Shown one piece after another: positions 1-7,931 of a DNA stretch of 64,000 bases. Numbering within the stretch: the stretch's first letter is position 1; each line of letters starts with the position of its first letter. The notes beneath the pieces are model-generated. The model searched no databases. It saw only the letters and a program-made list of their open reading frames with translations, and was not told the origin of the DNA. The DNA comes from Tisiphia sp964030975 (GTDB lineage Bacteria; Pseudomonadota; Alphaproteobacteria; Rickettsiales; Rickettsiaceae): NCBI RefSeq assembly GCF_964030975.1, contig NZ_CAXIQH010000001.1, positions 1,178,001 to 1,242,000 on the forward strand. The letters are read 5' to 3'. Position numbers and translations under genes: made by a program.

Positions 1-468
1 TTTACTAACGCCGCCTTAGCAGAAATTCCAAGTAGTGAGCGATTAATCACTGTGGAAGATGCAAGAGAGGTAATTCTAACAAACCATCCTAATAAATTAC
101 ACCTCCTAGCTTCAAAAGGGGGGCAAGGTCGTGCAAAAGTTACTACTCAGGATTTGATTGAAGCATGTTTACGCCTAAGACCCGATAGAATTATTGTCGG
201 TGAACTTAGGGGAGCTGAGGCATTTAGTTTCTTACGAGCCATTAATACAGGGCATCCTGGTTCTATATCTACTTTACACGCTGATGCACCAGCCATGGCT
301 ATAGAACAACTTAAGTTAATGGTAATGCAAGCTAGTTTAGGTATGCCACCAGATGAAGTAAAAAAATATATATTAGCGGTCGTCGATATTGTGGTACAAT
401 TGAAACGAGGTAGTGGTGGAAAAAGGTATGTTTCAGAAGTATATTATAGTAAGAATAGGCAAGGCTAA
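1..468 (+). CDS. virB11: VirB11 (RvhB11) type IV secretion ATPase, C-terminal part
   Basis: Hexameric traffic ATPase that works at the cytoplasmic base of the type IV secretion channel. The frame is open to the window edge, so the N-terminal domain and Walker A lie outside; the GTG at 52 is internal, not the start. Visible motifs are the Asp box (LITVEDARE), the Walker B region (DRIIVGELRGAEAF) and the His box (GHPGSISTLHAD), in the order expected of the VirB11/PulE family. virD4 starts 2 bp after the stop, as in the rickettsial rvh cluster. Family assignment is firm from the motifs; the rvh name follows from the organism type. Confidence 0.96.
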   Translation, partial: FTNAALAEIPSSERLITVEDAREVILTNHPNKLHLLASKGGQGRAKVTTQDLIEACLRLRPDRIIVGELRGAEAFSFLRAINTGHPGSISTLHADAPAMAIEQLKLMVMQASLGMPPDEVKKYILAVVDIVVQLKRGSGGKRYVSEVYYSKNRQG

Positions 469-470
469 CG

Positions 471-2255
471 ATGGAATGGCATAAAATACAAAAACTTGTT
501 CGTAACATCTTTGGGCACGCTATAATACACCCATTAGTAATATTTTGCACAATATGGATCAGTGGAGCGATAGTTGCATTTATTACCAACGAAACTAGAG
601 CATTAAATGTTGACTTAGTAGCCATAGATATAGCTTATAAATGGTCTTATTGGCTAGTTAGTGTGTGGTCACAATTAACTCTTCAAGCATATAATTACTT
701 GAAAATTAAGTTAATATTAGCCCTAACTATGCCAACAATTATAGTTATCATATTCTACTGGAAGAATTTTAAAAGAATAAAAAGTTTACAATTTTTTACT
801 CAGCCAGAAAAAGTTTATGGTGATGCTAGTTGGGCTACTGAAGATGATGTAAGTAGAGCTAGTCTACGTGCAAAACATGGTATGTTACTTGGTACTAATA
901 GTGGCGGATATTTTGTTGCTGATGGATTTCAACATGCTTTACTTTTTGCCCCAACCGGTTCAGGTAAAGGTGTAGGATTTGTAATTCCCAATTTATTATT
1001 TTGGGAACACTCTATAATAGTACACGATATTAAGCTAGAGAATCATGGTCTTACAAGTGGCTGGCGACAAAAACAAGGGCAACGTGTATTTGTTTGGGAA
1101 CCATCAAATCCTGATGGGATAACTCATTGTTATAATCCAATAGATTGGGTAAGTACCAAACCAGGTCAAATGGTAGATGACGTACAAAAAATCTCAAACC
1201 TGATTATGCCTGAAAAAGACTTTTGGAATAATGAGGCACGCAGTTTATTCCTCGGGGTGGTACTATACTTGATTGCTGATCCGACAAAAACTAAATCTTT
1301 TGGCGAAGTGGTTAGAACCATGCGTAGTGACGACGTAGTGTATAATTTAGCAGTAGTTCTAGATACTTTAGGCAAAGTAATACATCCTGTTGCCTATATG
1401 AATATAGCGGCATTTTTACAAAAAGCAGATAAAGAACGTTCAGGTGTTATCTCGACAATGAACTCCTCTTTAGAATTATGGGCAAATCCGCTTATTGATG
1501 CTGCTACTGCCTCATCTGACTTTAATGTACTTGAGTTTAAGAAGATTAAAACAACAGTGTATGTTGGTCTAACTCCTGATAATATACAACGTTTACAAAA
1601 ATTGATGCAGGTTTTTTATCAGCAAGCTACAGAATTTTTAAGTCGTAAAATGCCTGATCTAAAAGAAGAACCTTATGGAGTTATGTTCTTACTTGATGAA
1701 TTCCCTACTTTAGGAAAAATGGAAACATTTAAGGCTGGTATCGCATTTTTTAGGGGGTATAGAGTTCGCCTATTCTTGATTATCCAAGATACTCAACAGC
1801 TTAAAGGAACTTATGAGGATGCTGGCATGAATTCGTTTCTGTCAAATTCTACATATCGTATTACTTTTGCAGCTAATAACTATGAAACAGCTAACTTAAT
1901 ATCTCAGCTAGTTGGTAATAAAACAGTTGAACAACGATCTTATAGTAAACCACTATTCTTTGATCTTAATATTTCAACAAGAACGCAAAATGTATCGCAA
2001 GTTTCAAGGGCTCTGCTTTTACCTCAGGAAGTAATTCAACTGCCAAAAGATGAACAAATTGTTTTAATTGAATCTTTCCCGCCTATTAAATCTTTAAAAA
2101 TTAAGTATTATGAAGATAAGTTCTTTACAAATAGACTATTACCCCCTACATTTGTTCCAACTCAAAAACCTTATGATCCAAATAAAAATAATGTAGACGA
2201 GGAGCAAGAAAATATAAGTTCCAGTACTGCAGATGCTACCACTAAAGAAGATTAA
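471..2255 (+). CDS. virD4: VirD4 (RvhD4) type IV coupling protein
   Basis: Inner-membrane coupling ATPase that recruits substrates to the type IV secretion channel. The 594-aa length is normal for the family. Residues about 15-100 contain hydrophobic membrane segments. The ATPase domain shows Walker A at about residue 160 (FAPTGSGKGVGFVIPN) and Walker B at about 405 (GVMFLLDEFPTLGKME). The acidic, low-complexity tail (NNVDEEQENISS) is typical of the poorly conserved C-terminus. It is translationally close to virB11 (2 bp gap) and is followed 31 bp later by the Ppx/GppA gene. Effectors recruited by it could include the large toxin at 52-58 kb, but that is only inference. Confidence 0.96.
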   Translation: MEWHKIQKLVRNIFGHAIIHPLVIFCTIWISGAIVAFITNETRALNVDLVAIDIAYKWSYWLVSVWSQLTLQAYNYLKIKLILALTMPTIIVIIFYWKNFKRIKSLQFFTQPEKVYGDASWATEDDVSRASLRAKHGMLLGTNSGGYFVADGFQHALLFAPTGSGKGVGFVIPNLLFWEHSIIVHDIKLENHGLTSGWRQKQGQRVFVWEPSNPDGITHCYNPIDWVSTKPGQMVDDVQKISNLIMPEKDFWNNEARSLFLGVVLYLIADPTKTKSFGEVVRTMRSDDVVYNLAVVLDTLGKVIHPVAYMNIAAFLQKADKERSGVISTMNSSLELWANPLIDAATASSDFNVLEFKKIKTTVYVGLTPDNIQRLQKLMQVFYQQATEFLSRKMPDLKEEPYGVMFLLDEFPTLGKMETFKAGIAFFRGYRVRLFLIIQDTQQLKGTYEDAGMNSFLSNSTYRITFAANNYETANLISQLVGNKTVEQRSYSKPLFFDLNISTRTQNVSQVSRALLLPQEVIQLPKDEQIVLIESFPPIKSLKIKYYEDKFFTNRLLPPTFVPTQKPYDPNKNNVDEEQENISSSTADATTKED

Positions 2256-2286
2256 TTTTTTTAAGTAAGAAGTAAGATAAGTATCT

Positions 2287-3678
2287 ATGCGTTCAGCTAT
2301 TATTGATATTGGTTATAATGCCGTAAGAGCTGTAGTTTATGAATGTGATAGACTTGGAGCTCCAGAAATTTTTAATGATAAATTTAAAAGTGATATTATT
2401 AATTTACTTAATCTAGATAATTTAGAAGTAAAACATCAAGCATATTTGTCACTACAATATTTAGTACATATTTTTGATAGGTTATCAGTAACAAATGTTA
2501 AATGTGTTGCCACTGCTGTACTTAGAGGGCATCCAAGAGCTGAAGAATTTAGAGAGATAGTTAAGAAAAAATTTAACATTAATATTGAAATTATTTCGGG
2601 TGATCTCGAGGCTTATCTTACAGCTTCCGGATTAATTTCTGGTATTAATGATGCTTGTGGTATCGCAGCAGACCTAGGGGGTGGCAGTCTTGAGCTTGTC
2701 CAAATTAAAGATCAAAAGGTAGGAATATTAAAGTCTCTACCTTTAGGCACTGGTCTAATCACTAATACTCGCTTTGACGATATTAATATAATTAGTCAAA
2801 TGATCAAAAAAGAGTTTGAAGGATTACATTGCTCAAATTTATATTTAATAGGAGGAGCTTTAAGATTAATTGGACGTTCTTACATGGAATTTGTTCATTA
2901 CCCTCTTAAAAATTTACATAACCTTGAAATAAACAGTAAGGAATTTGAACTCTATCTTGAAAAATTGGCTCATGCTAATACGCTAAAAACACAATACAAG
3001 TCAATAATTCATGGTAATGCAATTTTAGTGGCAAAATCTATGCTAAATGTCTTTTTACCGGAAAAGGTAATAATTTCAAATTATGGTTTAAAAGAAGGAG
3101 TTAGATTTGATTGTCTTCCTAAAGAAGAACAGCAAAAAGATATTCTTTATGAACGAATCAAGACATTGGTAGATTTTGACGAGTCTACTTGTAATATCAA
3201 AAATTATACAGAAGTTATTAGACCTATCTTAATTCAACCAGATGCTACGACAATTAGTATAATTGCTTTGGTCATAATGCTTGCACAATATAATAAGAAT
3301 ATTGATAGAACGCTGCGTTCTAATTTTATTGTTGAATTTATTTTAGCTTCAGATATTCCTTTTAGTCACCGTCAAAGATTGATGCTTAGTATGGCTCTGG
3401 CACTTAGCTATACATCAAAAAGTGATACATATATTAATAGGTTGGCAAAAAGAATGATTAGTTCGTATGATTATTGTAATAGTTATATAATAGGTAATTT
3501 TATAAAAATTGCTAGGGAAGTTGATGGACCAAGATTTCAATCTCCATCTTTTGCTTTTGAATTAAAAGATGATAAATATATTGAAATTTCTACACTAAAT
3601 ATTTTACCAAAACCAGTTTTTACAAAACTGTGTGAACGTCTAAAAGCTATAGGTTTTGCTCGAAGAAATATTTATTAG
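2287..3678 (+). CDS. Ppx/GppA-family phosphatase
   Basis: Exopolyphosphatase / guanosine pentaphosphate phosphatase family, ASKHA fold. The N-terminal phosphate loop (IDIGYNAVRAVVYE) and the second phosphate-binding loop at about residue 130 (AADLGGGSLELVQI) are clear, as is the adenosine-like motif LYLIGGALRLIG. At 463 aa it is longer than a minimal GppA (about 310 aa), with an additional helical C-terminal half like Ppx. Either polyphosphate or pppGpp could be the substrate; the sequence does not decide. The TAG stop codon is the first three bases of a palindromic element, so the original 3' end may have been slightly different. Confidence 0.88.
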   Translation: MRSAIIDIGYNAVRAVVYECDRLGAPEIFNDKFKSDIINLLNLDNLEVKHQAYLSLQYLVHIFDRLSVTNVKCVATAVLRGHPRAEEFREIVKKKFNINIEIISGDLEAYLTASGLISGINDACGIAADLGGGSLELVQIKDQKVGILKSLPLGTGLITNTRFDDINIISQMIKKEFEGLHCSNLYLIGGALRLIGRSYMEFVHYPLKNLHNLEINSKEFELYLEKLAHANTLKTQYKSIIHGNAILVAKSMLNVFLPEKVIISNYGLKEGVRFDCLPKEEQQKDILYERIKTLVDFDESTCNIKNYTEVIRPILIQPDATTISIIALVIMLAQYNKNIDRTLRSNFIVEFILASDIPFSHRQRLMLSMALALSYTSKSDTYINRLAKRMISSYDYCNSYIIGNFIKIAREVDGPRFQSPSFAFELKDDKYIEISTLNILPKPVFTKLCERLKAIGFARRNIY

Positions 3679-3821
3679 ACTTCCTGCATAAGTCAAAAAA
3701 GCCCTCGGGATTTTTAGGAGAAACGAAGCCGAGCACCGCAGCGTACTTAAATGTACGTGAGGAGCGGAGGCAAGTTTCGACGACAAAATCACCAACTAGA
3801 TTGACTTATGCAGGAAGTCTA
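3676..3821. repeat. Palindromic element, family A, copy 1
   Basis: A 146-bp element with perfect 21-bp inverted ends that begin TAGACTTCCTGCATAAGTCA. One frame gives a peptide of the type FLGETKPSTAAYLNVREE, resembling the protein pattern of Rickettsia palindromic elements. Its first three bases are the stop codon of the upstream phosphatase gene. Nothing else is seen between it and queD. Confidence 0.9.
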
Positions 3822-3934
3822 TTGAAATAACAACTTATAGCTAACCCGGTCAGTATTTATCCATAGCAATACTTCCATCATTGCTGACAAAATATTTGTG
3901 GGTAATAGTAATAAGGCACTGAAGAGAAGAAATT

Positions 3935-4351
3935 ATGATAAAATGTACTCGCAAAATTGAATTTGATGCAGGTCATAGAGTTGTTGGGCATAAGAATAAG
4001 TGTCAATTTCTACACGGTCATCGTTATGTCCTTGAAGTTACCGCTGGATCTGATGTGGTCGATAATCTTGGTATGGTAGTAGATTTTGGTCACATAAAGT
4101 TGGTAATAAAAAATTGGATAGATAATAATTTTGATCATAATCTTATATTACATCAAAATGATAGAGAAATAGGAGAGCAAATATGTAACTGGACTGGTCA
4201 AAAAGTATATTATATGCCACAGAATCCAACAGCAGAGAATATAGCATTACACTTAAAGTTGGATATTTTGCCAAAATTATTTACTAATAGCTCCTTTTTT
4301 ATTACAAAAGTCAAGTTATTTGAAACACCTAATTGCTTTGTTGAGGTATAA
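3935..4351 (+). CDS. queD: 6-carboxytetrahydropterin synthase QueD
   Basis: PTPS/QueD family enzyme converting dihydroneopterin triphosphate to 6-carboxytetrahydropterin, the second step of queuosine synthesis. The 138-aa length is typical. Zinc-binding histidines lie in FDAGHRV and LHGHRY; the catalytic cysteine precedes the second pair (KCQFLHGH). A further motif is DFGHIK, and NFDHNLIL carries the catalytic DH. cutA starts directly after the stop, so the two are probably co-translated. With queH at 38 kb the window contains two separate queuosine genes. Eukaryotic-type PTPS activity is possible but less likely in this host. Confidence 0.92.
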   Translation: MIKCTRKIEFDAGHRVVGHKNKCQFLHGHRYVLEVTAGSDVVDNLGMVVDFGHIKLVIKNWIDNNFDHNLILHQNDREIGEQICNWTGQKVYYMPQNPTAENIALHLKLDILPKLFTNSSFFITKVKLFETPNCFVEV

Positions 4352-4666
4352 GTGATACAAAGATGTTGTGTAATTTTAACTACGACCGATAACCAGCAAG
4401 TAGTAGACAAGTTAACCATTAGCTTGTTGGAAGCAAATCTAGCTGCTTGCATACAAGTAGACAATATAGTCAGCTATTTTAAATGGGAAGGCAAGATATC
4501 TTCTGTACCAGAATATCGTATTATGGTAAAAGCTAAGTCTGATAACTATAATATCATAGAAAAGATGATTATTGATATACACAATTATGATCTTCCGCAA
4601 ATAATAAAGCTTGACATTCAAGATGGGCTACCGGCGTATTTAAACTGGGTAACTCAAAGTATCTAA
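4352..4666 (+). CDS. cutA: CutA divalent-cation tolerance protein
   Basis: Small trimeric CutA1 family protein, 104 aa as usual. The family signature is visible: an N-terminal beta strand plus NLAACIQVDNIVSYFKWEGK, then EYRIMVKAKSDN and HNYDLPQIIKLDI, ending near YLNWVTQS. The GTG start lies immediately after the queD stop (no spacer), suggesting translational coupling. Its exact role is uncertain across bacteria (metal tolerance or a PII-like signalling fold). Confidence 0.93.
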   Translation: MIQRCCVILTTTDNQQVVDKLTISLLEANLAACIQVDNIVSYFKWEGKISSVPEYRIMVKAKSDNYNIIEKMIIDIHNYDLPQIIKLDIQDGLPAYLNWVTQSI

Positions 4667-4728
4667 TTTTAATAGAGTGTTTATTAGAACTAAGATTTAC
4701 TTAATTATAGTAAGAAGAGTTGTATTAT

Positions 4729-4874
4729 TAGACTTCCTGCATAAGTCAAAAATAGTTGAGGGATTTTTAGGAGAAACGAAGCCGAGCACCGCAGCGTACA
4801 TAGACGTACGTGAGGAGCGGAGGCAAGTTTCGACGACAAAATCACCAACTAGATTGATTTATGCAGGAAGTCTA
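4729..4874. repeat. Palindromic element, family A, copy 2
   Basis: 146 bp, the same length as copy 1 and nearly the same sequence, with inverted ends beginning TAGACTTCCTGCATAAGTCA. A short open frame over it is repeat-derived (STAAYIDVREERRQ) and is not called a gene. Confidence 0.9.
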
Positions 4875-4880
4875 TTGTAC

Positions 4881-5033
4881 AGCTAACCCAACTAACATTA
4901 CACCAAATGTAAAACGTCATTGCGAGGAGCTACTTTAGTGGCGACGAAGCAATCCAAAAAAGTGATTAGAAATGGATTGCTTCGTCGGCTTATGCCTCCT
5001 TGCAATGACGGAGTAATGTTAGCCGGGTTAGCT
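4881..5033. repeat. Palindromic element, family B, copy 1
   Basis: About 153 bp with outer imperfect inverted arms (AGCTAACCCAACTAACATTA against its complement AGCTAACCCGGCTAACATTA). The inner core pairs GTCATTGCGAGGAGC with CTCCTTGCAATGAC and GCGACGAAGCAATCCA with TGGATTGCTTCGTCG. With copy A2 it fills the cutA-gltP gap. Confidence 0.85.
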
Positions 5034-5119
5034 ATAATACAGCTACTTTTTACTATGTATATTCACATGAAATCAGCAAAATAAGTTTAAAACACTCTTT
5101 AATTTAATTAAGTATAATA

Positions 5120-6325
5120 ATGAAATTATGGAAAAAAGTTACATTGGGGTTAATCTTAGGTATATTGTTTGGTATATATTTTCCTGAATATGTATCTTAC
5201 ATAAAACCGGTAGGAGATATTTTCCTGCGTTTGATCAAAATGATTATTGCTCCTTTAATATTTTTTAGTTTAGTATCTGGCATAACTAGTATGAATGACC
5301 CTGCTTCTCTTGGTAGAGTGGGGCTAAAGGCTGTTGCCGCTTTCTTAGGCACGACCTTCTTTGCCGTAGTTTTTGGTATTACAGTTGCACTTATATTAAA
5401 GCCAGGGCATGGTGTGCATATTAACTTTGATGTTGCACAAACTATAACGCAAGAGAAATCCTTTAATATATTTAATTTCTTTGTAAATATTGTGCCTGAT
5501 AATGTAATAGGCTCCTTTGCTAATTCTAATGTTTTGCAAATTGTATTCTTTGCAATATTTTTTGGACTTGTACTAAATAAAATGGATGTTAGTGCTGCAC
5601 CGATTAAGAATTTATTTCATATATTATCAAAAATAGTGTTAAAAATGATCTCGATGATCATTCAACTTTCGCCATATGGTGCATTTGCTTTAACGGCTTG
5701 GATAGTTGGTACGCAGGGCTTTGATGTAATGATTAGCTTGTCCAAATTAGTTGTTGCGGTAGTTATTGCTATGATATGTCAATATGGTATTTTTGGTATG
5801 TTAATTTATCTATTTTGTCGAATATCACCATTACCTTTTTATAGAAAAAGTCTAGAATATCAGGTGCTTGCCTTTTCTACTTCTAGTAGTAAGGCAACGC
5901 TTGCCACCACTATGCAAGTTTGTCGCGAACGACTAGGTATATCTGAATCTAGCACTTCTTTTGTATTGCCACTTGGTGCATCGATAAATATGGATGGGTT
6001 TGCGATAAATTTAGCTCTTACTACCATATTTTTTGCTCAAATGATGGGTGTGGATTTAGCGTTACATGATTATTTAGTCATTATTATTACCTCAACTCTT
6101 GGATCTATAGGTGGAGCTGGTATTCCTGGAGCTTCTTTAATAATGCTACCTATGGTGCTGTCTTCAATCAATTTACCGATTGAAGGGGTTGCTATAATTG
6201 CTGGAATTGATAGGATATTAGATATGCTACGTACTACCATTAATATCACAGGTGATGCAACAATTACCTTGATTATCGATAATAGTGAAGGTACTCTGGA
6301 TAAAGATACATATAACTCAGTGTAA
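5120..6325 (+). CDS. gltP: Dicarboxylate/amino acid:cation symporter (GltP type)
   Basis: DAACS-family secondary transporter for glutamate/aspartate or C4-dicarboxylates coupled to H+ or Na+, in the inner membrane. The 401-aa protein has about eight hydrophobic segments. Family hallmarks are visible: the serine-rich re-entrant loop (AFSTSSSKATLATTM), the NMDG motif in GASINMDGFAIN, the second hairpin GSIGGAGIPGASLIM and the ligand-binding helix DRILDMLRTTINITGD. Glutamate import fits an intracellular bacterium with limited central metabolism. The next gene downstream, citrate synthase, is separated by a degenerate repeat. Confidence 0.94.
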   Translation: MKLWKKVTLGLILGILFGIYFPEYVSYIKPVGDIFLRLIKMIIAPLIFFSLVSGITSMNDPASLGRVGLKAVAAFLGTTFFAVVFGITVALILKPGHGVHINFDVAQTITQEKSFNIFNFFVNIVPDNVIGSFANSNVLQIVFFAIFFGLVLNKMDVSAAPIKNLFHILSKIVLKMISMIIQLSPYGAFALTAWIVGTQGFDVMISLSKLVVAVVIAMICQYGIFGMLIYLFCRISPLPFYRKSLEYQVLAFSTSSSKATLATTMQVCRERLGISESSTSFVLPLGASINMDGFAINLALTTIFFAQMMGVDLALHDYLVIIITSTLGSIGGAGIPGASLIMLPMVLSSINLPIEGVAIIAGIDRILDMLRTTINITGDATITLIIDNSEGTLDKDTYNSV

Positions 6326-6374
6326 AATATTATAATTTTAGTATTAGTGGGCAATAAAAAATATGATAGAGTAG

Positions 6375-6550
6375 TATAACTAATCCGAGAAGGTTTTGGT
6401 CATAGTAAATTGACGTCTATTAGCAAGGAGCCGCTTTAGTGGCGACGAAGCAATCCACAAAGTAATTAAAAATGGATTGCTTCGTCGCACTTCACTACTT
6501 TCTCGCGAATAGACGAAGAAGCTATCTAGAACTTTAACAGGTTAGCTATA
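6375..6550. repeat. Palindromic element, family B, degenerate copy 2
   Basis: Contains GGCGACGAAGCAATCCA and TGGATTGCTTCGTCG around a short loop, with eroded outer arms (AACTAATCC to GGTTAGCTAT). It occupies most of the gltP-gltA gap and ends 17 bp before the gltA start, so it probably contributes the sequence just upstream of the gltA ribosome binding site. Confidence 0.75.
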
Positions 6551-6567
6551 TGATAAAATGAGGATAT

Positions 6568-7854
6568 ATGAAAATAGAAAATGTTGAGTTAAAAATAGGT
6601 GATAAGATTTTTAATTTACCAATAAAAAAAGCCTCGTTCGGTCAAGATGTTATTGATGTTAGCAGTATATATTCATTAACAGGCTATTTCACTTACGACC
6701 CTGGCTTTATGTCTACAGCAGCTTGTAAATCGGCTATAACGTATATAGATGGTGATCAGGGGATATTGAGATATCGGGGATATGATATTAAAACATTAGC
6801 AGAAAAAAGTAATTTCTTAGAAGTAGCATACTTACTACTAAATGGCGAATTACCGACTATCAATCAATATAAATCTTTTTCCCAGAGAATTACTCATCAT
6901 TCTTTGATTAATGAGCAGCTTAGAAATTTATTTATGGCTTTTTGCCCCTCGGCTCATCCTATGGCAATTATGCTAGCTGTGGTAGGATCTTTATCTGCAT
7001 TTTATCCGGATTTTTTAAATATAGAAGAAAATGAACGTGAGTTGATTGCTATTAGAATGATTGCCAAAATGCCAACTATTGCGGCAATGGCATATAAATA
7101 TTCAATAGGACAGCCGTTTATCTATCCTGATAACAGTCTAGATTTTACTGAGAATTTTCTTTATATGATGTTTTCAACACCTTGTGAGAAATATAAGGTG
7201 AACCAGGTAGTAAAAAATGCCTTAGATAAAATATTTATCCTCCATGCTGACCACGAGCAGAATGCCTCCACTTCAACAGTACGTTTAGCCGGATCATCCG
7301 GAGCCAACCCGTTTGCTTGTATCAGTACTGGCATAGCCTCTTTATGGGGTCCAGCACATGGCGGAGCTAATGAGGCAGTAATTAACATGCTGAAAGAAAT
7401 TGGTACCATAAACCGTATTCCAGAATATATCGCAAGGGCAAAAGATAAAAATGATCCATTCCGATTAATGGGTTTTGGTCACCGAGTTTATAAAAGTTAT
7501 GATCCAAGAGCAATTGTACTTAGAGAAACTTGCAAAGAAGTGTTAGATGAGTTAGGAAATCGTAATAACCCCTTATTACAAATCGCTACTGAGCTTGAAA
7601 AGATTGCTCTCAATGACCAATATTTTATTGATCGCAAACTTTATCCGAATGTCGATTTTTATTCTGGTATTATTTATCAAGCTATGGGTATACCATCGCA
7701 GATGTTTACAGTACTGTTTGCTATAGCAAGAACTGTCGGTTGGATGGGGCAATGGAAAGAGATGCACGAAGATCCAGAGCAAAAAATTAGCAGACCGCGA
7801 CAATTATATACTGGGTATGTACAAAGAGAATTTATGCCATATGATAAAAGATAA
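6568..7854 (+). CDS. gltA: Citrate synthase
   Basis: Condenses oxaloacetate and acetyl-CoA to citrate in the TCA cycle. The 428-aa protein is the length of the type II hexameric enzyme. Conserved catalytic regions are seen: HADHEQNASTSTVR (active-site His), WGPAHGGANEAV, MGFGHRVYK (active-site His) and NVDFYSGIIY (catalytic Asp). From memory the sequence is close to Rickettsia GltA over its whole length, including YDPGFMSTA and the end QLYTGYVQRE, which places the organism in Rickettsiaceae. An AGGA is seen 8 bp before the ATG. Confidence 0.98.
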   Translation: MKIENVELKIGDKIFNLPIKKASFGQDVIDVSSIYSLTGYFTYDPGFMSTAACKSAITYIDGDQGILRYRGYDIKTLAEKSNFLEVAYLLLNGELPTINQYKSFSQRITHHSLINEQLRNLFMAFCPSAHPMAIMLAVVGSLSAFYPDFLNIEENERELIAIRMIAKMPTIAAMAYKYSIGQPFIYPDNSLDFTENFLYMMFSTPCEKYKVNQVVKNALDKIFILHADHEQNASTSTVRLAGSSGANPFACISTGIASLWGPAHGGANEAVINMLKEIGTINRIPEYIARAKDKNDPFRLMGFGHRVYKSYDPRAIVLRETCKEVLDELGNRNNPLLQIATELEKIALNDQYFIDRKLYPNVDFYSGIIYQAMGIPSQMFTVLFAIARTVGWMGQWKEMHEDPEQKISRPRQLYTGYVQREFMPYDKR

Positions 7855-7931
7855 GATAATTTTATTTATTTTAAGTTATTTTTACCTTATTCTTTATTCA
7901 CCCAAATAACAACCAATTTTAAGAATAAGCA

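Noticed and set aside
4677..4886. 69-codon open frame after cutA
   Set aside because: Most of it is the translated family A element (STAAYIDVREERRQ); no ribosome binding site and no conserved protein beyond the repeat.
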